Shown here piece after piece: positions 61,353-64,000 of a stretch of DNA of 64,000 bases. A program made the position numbers and the translations under genes. The first letter of the stretch is position 1. Every line of letters begins with the position of its first letter. Location: the NCBI GenBank assembly GCA_000721275.1, contig JOFO01000019.1:1-64000 (forward strand). Reading direction: 5' to 3'. The notes under the pieces are model-generated. The model ran no database searches. It was not told where the DNA came from and was given only the letters and a program-made list of their open reading frames with translations. This DNA is from Microtetraspora glauca (GTDB lineage: Bacteria; Actinomycetota; Actinomycetes; Streptomycetales; Streptomycetaceae).

Positions 61353-62411
61353 TCAGGTCGGGCGGACGATGCCCAGGATCTCCATCGAGCCGGCGCCCGC
61401 GACGGTCACGTTCCGCCCGGGGCGGGGCGCGTGGACCATCTTGCCGTCGCCGATGTACATGCCGATGTGGCTGGCGTCCTGGTAGTAGACGATGAGGTCG
61501 CCGGGGCGCATGTCCTCCGGCTGGACGCGGGGGAGCAGCCGCCACTGTTCCTGCGAGGTGCGCGGGATGCGCTTGCCGGCGGCGGCCCAGGCGGACTGGG
61601 TGAGGCCGGAGCAGTCGAAGGAGTCGGGGCCCTCGGCGCCCCACACGTACGGCTTGCCGACCTGCGCGAGGGCGGACTGGATGGCGGTACGGGCCTCGGG
61701 GGTGGTCTCGGTGCTGAGTTCGGCGAGGATGCCGGAGCCGAGCCATTCCGTCTGGGCCTGCCGGCGGGCCTGCTCCTCCATCCGGCGCAGCCGCTCGCGC
61801 TCTTTGGCGGCGAGCTCGCTCTCCAGCTTCTTCGCGGCGGCGATCTTGCCGTCGATCTCCTTCTTGGCCTGCGCCTGGCGGAGGCGGTCCGCCTCCAGCC
61901 GGGTCCAGTGGTCGCCGGCCTCGGACGCGTAGGTGTTCAGCTCGCCCTGGGCGCGGGTGAGTTCGGCGAGGAGGTCGGTGGTGGCCTTGGCGCCCTCGCG
62001 GAGCCGGCCGGCGGCGTCGAGGAAGAGCTGCGGGTCGCCGGTGAGGACGAGCTGGGCGCCGTCGGGGAGGCCGCCGTTGCGGTACTGGGCGCGGGCGGTG
62101 GCGCCGGCCTGGGCCTTCAGGGTCTCGATCCGCTTCCGGCCGCTCTCGATCATGCGGGCGAGCCGGACGATCTCGGCGGACTGCTTCTCGGTGCGCTCCT
62201 CGGCGAGGTTGTACGCGTCGGTGGCGGCGGCGGCCTGCCGGTACAGCGTGTCGATCTCGGTGCGGACCTGTTCGAGGGTCTTCTTCGGCGGGGGCGGCGG
62301 CAGCGGGGCGGCGGCGGCCTGGAGGCTCAGGGCGGGCGAGGCCAGCAGGGCCAGGGCGCAGGCCGCGGTGACCGCGGCGGCGGCGTACGGACGTCGGCGT
62401 CCTCGGTTCAC
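61353..62411 (-). CDS. NlpC/P60 (C40) cell-wall endopeptidase with coiled coil
   Basis: 352 residues: signal peptide (about 1-34), a long charged coiled coil (about 40-215; EEQARRQAQ and similar), then a C40 peptidase domain with Cys in FDCSGLTQSAW and His in DASHIGMYIGDG. It cuts peptidoglycan stem peptides like RipA-type enzymes. GTG at 62411 with AGGGGG. Exported; presumably controlled so that it does not lyse the cell. Confidence 0.92.
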   Translation of the reverse strand: MNRGRRRPYAAAAVTAACALALLASPALSLQAAAAPLPPPPPKKTLEQVRTEIDTLYRQAAAATDAYNLAEERTEKQSAEIVRLARMIESGRKRIETLKAQAGATARAQYRNGGLPDGAQLVLTGDPQLFLDAAGRLREGAKATTDLLAELTRAQGELNTYASEAGDHWTRLEADRLRQAQAKKEIDGKIAAAKKLESELAAKERERLRRMEEQARRQAQTEWLGSGILAELSTETTPEARTAIQSALAQVGKPYVWGAEGPDSFDCSGLTQSAWAAAGKRIPRTSQEQWRLLPRVQPEDMRPGDLIVYYQDASHIGMYIGDGKMVHAPRPGRNVTVAGAGSMEILGIVRPT

Positions 62412-62508
62412 TGGTTCCCCCTACGTGACCGGGTGCCCCACGGCCACTTTCTGATTTACCGTCAGTAACTTGTGTGGTCCTGGCGATAGTGCCACGCGGA
62501 ACCGGAAA

Positions 62509-62547
62509 ACGACAGATCCCCCGCCAGAACGACAGGCCCCCGCCAGA
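62509..62547. repeat. Two near-identical 19-20 bp direct repeats upstream of the C40 gene
   Basis: Units ACGACAGATCCCCCGCCAGA (62509-62528) and ACGACAGGCCCCCGCCAGA (62529-62547) lie in tandem, about 100 bases upstream of the C40 gene start. They may be regulator sites. Confidence 0.6.
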
Positions 62548-62672
62548 GTGACGGCCGATGAGCGGGTGACGTTCCCCCGGCACGGGGATGTGGGCGGACC
62601 GTGGCGCGCCGGAGGGCCCCCGGACACCGGCCCGTCACCTGCCGCCCCGTCAGGCCGCGCGGCGTCGCCGGC

Positions 62673-63476
62673 TCAGGGCACGCGCGGCGCGAGCGCGTCC
62701 CAGCGGACCGTCACCTCGCCCTGCCGCCACCGCTTCGGGCCGTCCACGACCGGCCAGTCGCCCGTCAGGTCCCGCACTGAGCGGATCCACCGCTGCCGGG
62801 CGCCCAGCGAGGCGTACGGCGCCGCCGCGGCCCAGGCCCGGTCGAAGTCCCGCAGGAAGGCGTGGACCGGCTCGCCCGGCACGTTCCGGTGGATCAGCGC
62901 CTTCGGCAGCCGCTCGGCGAGGTCCGAGGGACGCTCCAGGGAGCCCAGCCGGGTCGCGAAGGTGACCGTGCGCGGCCCGCCCCGGTCCAGCGCCACCCAC
63001 ACGTGCCGGCGCCCGATCTCGTCGCAGGTCCCCTCCACGAGCAGCCCGCCCGGCGCGAGCCGCCCGCACAGCCGCGCCCACACGGCGGCGACCTGCTCCT
63101 CGTCGTACTGGCGCAGCACGTTCGCGGCCCGGATCAGCGCGGGCGCGCCCGGCACCGGCACCTCGAACCCGCCGTGCACGAAGGACAGCCCCGCGTACCG
63201 CTCCTCGTACGGCTTCGCGGCCTCCACCCGCGCGGGCTCGATCTCGATCCCGTACAGCAGGGTGCGCGGCTCGGCGGTCCGCAGCCGCGCCAGCAGTTCG
63301 ACGGCGGTCCAGGGGGCGGCGCCGTACCCGAGGTCCACGGCGACGGGCGGCTCCGGCGAGCGGCGCAGCGCGGGCCCGTGCACGGCGGCGATCCAGCGGT
63401 CCATCCGCCGCAGCCGGTTCGGGTTGGTGGTCCCGCGGGTCGGGGTGCCGACGGGGCGGGTGGTGCGCGGGGCCAT
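62673..63476 (-). CDS. SAM-dependent methyltransferase (class I)
   Basis: 267 residues. Rossmann-type core with motif I VAVDLGYGAAPWTAVELL, acidic motif II YGIEIEPARVE, then ALIRAANVLRQYDEEQVAAVW and RLAPGGLLVEGTCDE (motif post II). ATG at 63476; the longer upstream frame is not supported. Substrate unknown. Divergent from mshA. Confidence 0.85.
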   Translation of the reverse strand: MAPRTTRPVGTPTRGTTNPNRLRRMDRWIAAVHGPALRRSPEPPVAVDLGYGAAPWTAVELLARLRTAEPRTLLYGIEIEPARVEAAKPYEERYAGLSFVHGGFEVPVPGAPALIRAANVLRQYDEEQVAAVWARLCGRLAPGGLLVEGTCDEIGRRHVWVALDRGGPRTVTFATRLGSLERPSDLAERLPKALIHRNVPGEPVHAFLRDFDRAWAAAAPYASLGARQRWIRSVRDLTGDWPVVDGPKRWRQGEVTVRWDALAPRVP

Positions 63477-63682
63477 GGGAAGAGGATACGGAGCGGGGCA
63501 CGGGCGCCGGATACGCGCACGGACGGGGGCGCCCCCGTGATGCATGGGCGTAATGAATTGGCAAAGCGCGGGCGCGGCGGAAATGAAAGAGGAGGTTCCG
63601 GTGTTGTCGGGGGCGGAGGACGCGCACCGCGCCCTCCGCCTGTCATGTCCGCACGCCACCCTCTCGCGGAAGGACCGCCGAC

Positions 63683-64000
63683 GTGAGCCAGTACGTGTCC
63701 CGGTTCGCCGGCACCCGGCACCGGCACCCGGCAGCCCCCTCCCGGCTGCGGCTTCCGGGCCGCCCGCGCACCCCGCGCCGGGTGGCCATGCTCTCCGTGC
63801 ACACCTCCCCGCTGCACCAGCCGGGCACCGGTGACGCGGGCGGCATGAACGTCTACATCGTCGAGCTCGCCAAGCGGCTCGCGGCCATCGACATCGAGGT
63901 CGAGATCTTCACCCGGGCCACCACCGGCGGCCTCGCGCCCGTCGTCGAGCTGGCCCCCGGGGTCCTCGTCCGGCACGTCGACGCGGGCCCGTACGAGGGG
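63683..64000 (+). CDS. mshA: D-inositol-3-phosphate glycosyltransferase MshA (partial, N-terminus)
   Basis: First 106 codons of MshA; the gene runs off the right edge. A variable basic N-terminus (about 35 residues) precedes [20 protein letters not shown] and [20 protein letters not shown], the GT4 donor/acceptor region of MshA. It adds GlcNAc to inositol-3-phosphate, first step of mycothiol synthesis. GTG start at 63683 with AAGGA 8 nt upstream. mshD, encoding the last step, is at 29-30 kb. Confidence 0.93.
   Translation, partial: MSQYVSRFAGTRHRHPAAPSRLRLPGRPRTPRRVAMLSVHTSPLHQPGTGDAGGMNVYIVELAKRLAAIDIEVEIFTRATTGGLAPVVELAPGVLVRHVDAGPYEG

Noticed and set aside
62412..62672. Possible c-di-AMP (ydaO) riboswitch before the C40 peptidase gene
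   Set aside because: Such enzymes often have one, but the GGGGGAACC-like end lies right at the start codon and the expected paired core elements are not visible.

Overview
The window is a piece of a Streptomyces-type chromosome. The signs are very high GC with strong third-position GC, many GTG starts, typical actinobacterial genes (mycothiol synthesis, RsiG, GlnR, Nur, a PHO-box pst operon) and a partial 5S rRNA at the left edge. Gene content and order match, from memory and unchecked, the SCO412x-SCO4204 stretch of S. coelicolor, so this is core chromosome rather than an island. I see no tRNA, CRISPR array, insertion sequence, integrase or phage gene.

Layout. 1-90: 3' end of 5S rRNA and its terminator. 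0.7-4.3 kb: a tightly overlapping ABC-exporter/two-component operon, then a tandem-GNAT acetyltransferase gene. 5.6-14 kb: a six-gene membrane operon (matching cmdABCDEF) that reads as a reduced type IV secretion-like machine, divergent from a VirB1-like two-domain wall hydrolase. 14.2-18.6 kb: PAP2 phosphatase, lipoprotein, CsoR with its operator, and a Pit phosphate transporter with its DUF47 partner. 18.7-26.7 kb: phosphate block with pstSCAB, a PHO box, and ppk overlapping a CHAD gene and a Nudix gene. 27-30.2 kb: GntR/ABC operon and mycothiol synthase mshD. 30.4-38.5 kb: secreted 5'-nucleotidase, Tat-exported PI-PLC-like protein, an HtrA protease/response regulator/kinase operon, LacI regulator and glnR.

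38.8-44.9 kb: hydrolase, MoaD-like protein, envelope proteins, and a sulfur-transfer group (Cys-containing leader peptide, rhodanese, DUF1416/SseC, DsrE-like). 45-47.6 kb: three overlapping genes for one-pass membrane proteins of unknown role. 47.7-52.4 kb: small membrane protein, nitrobindin-like protein, nur, ygfZ, dtd, rsiG and an Eis-like acetyltransferase. 52.4-58 kb: drug-efflux genes with TetR, MarR and AraC regulators. 58-64 kb: XRE regulator, HBHA-like protein, DUF2516, a PP2C response regulator, a C40 peptidase, a methyltransferase and the start of mshA, which runs off the right edge.

Themes. Phosphate supply is dense here: Pit, Pst, Ppk, CHAD, a 5'-nucleotidase and a phosphodiesterase-like protein, with PHO-box repeats at pstS and possibly ppk. 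Nitrogen (GlnR), nickel (Nur), copper (CsoR) and development (RsiG, the cmd-like cluster) are regulated from the same stretch. The strongest candidate for an under-described system is the T4SS-like cmd cluster, with an apparently split VirB4 and a VirD4-like protein that lacks a recognisable Walker A motif.
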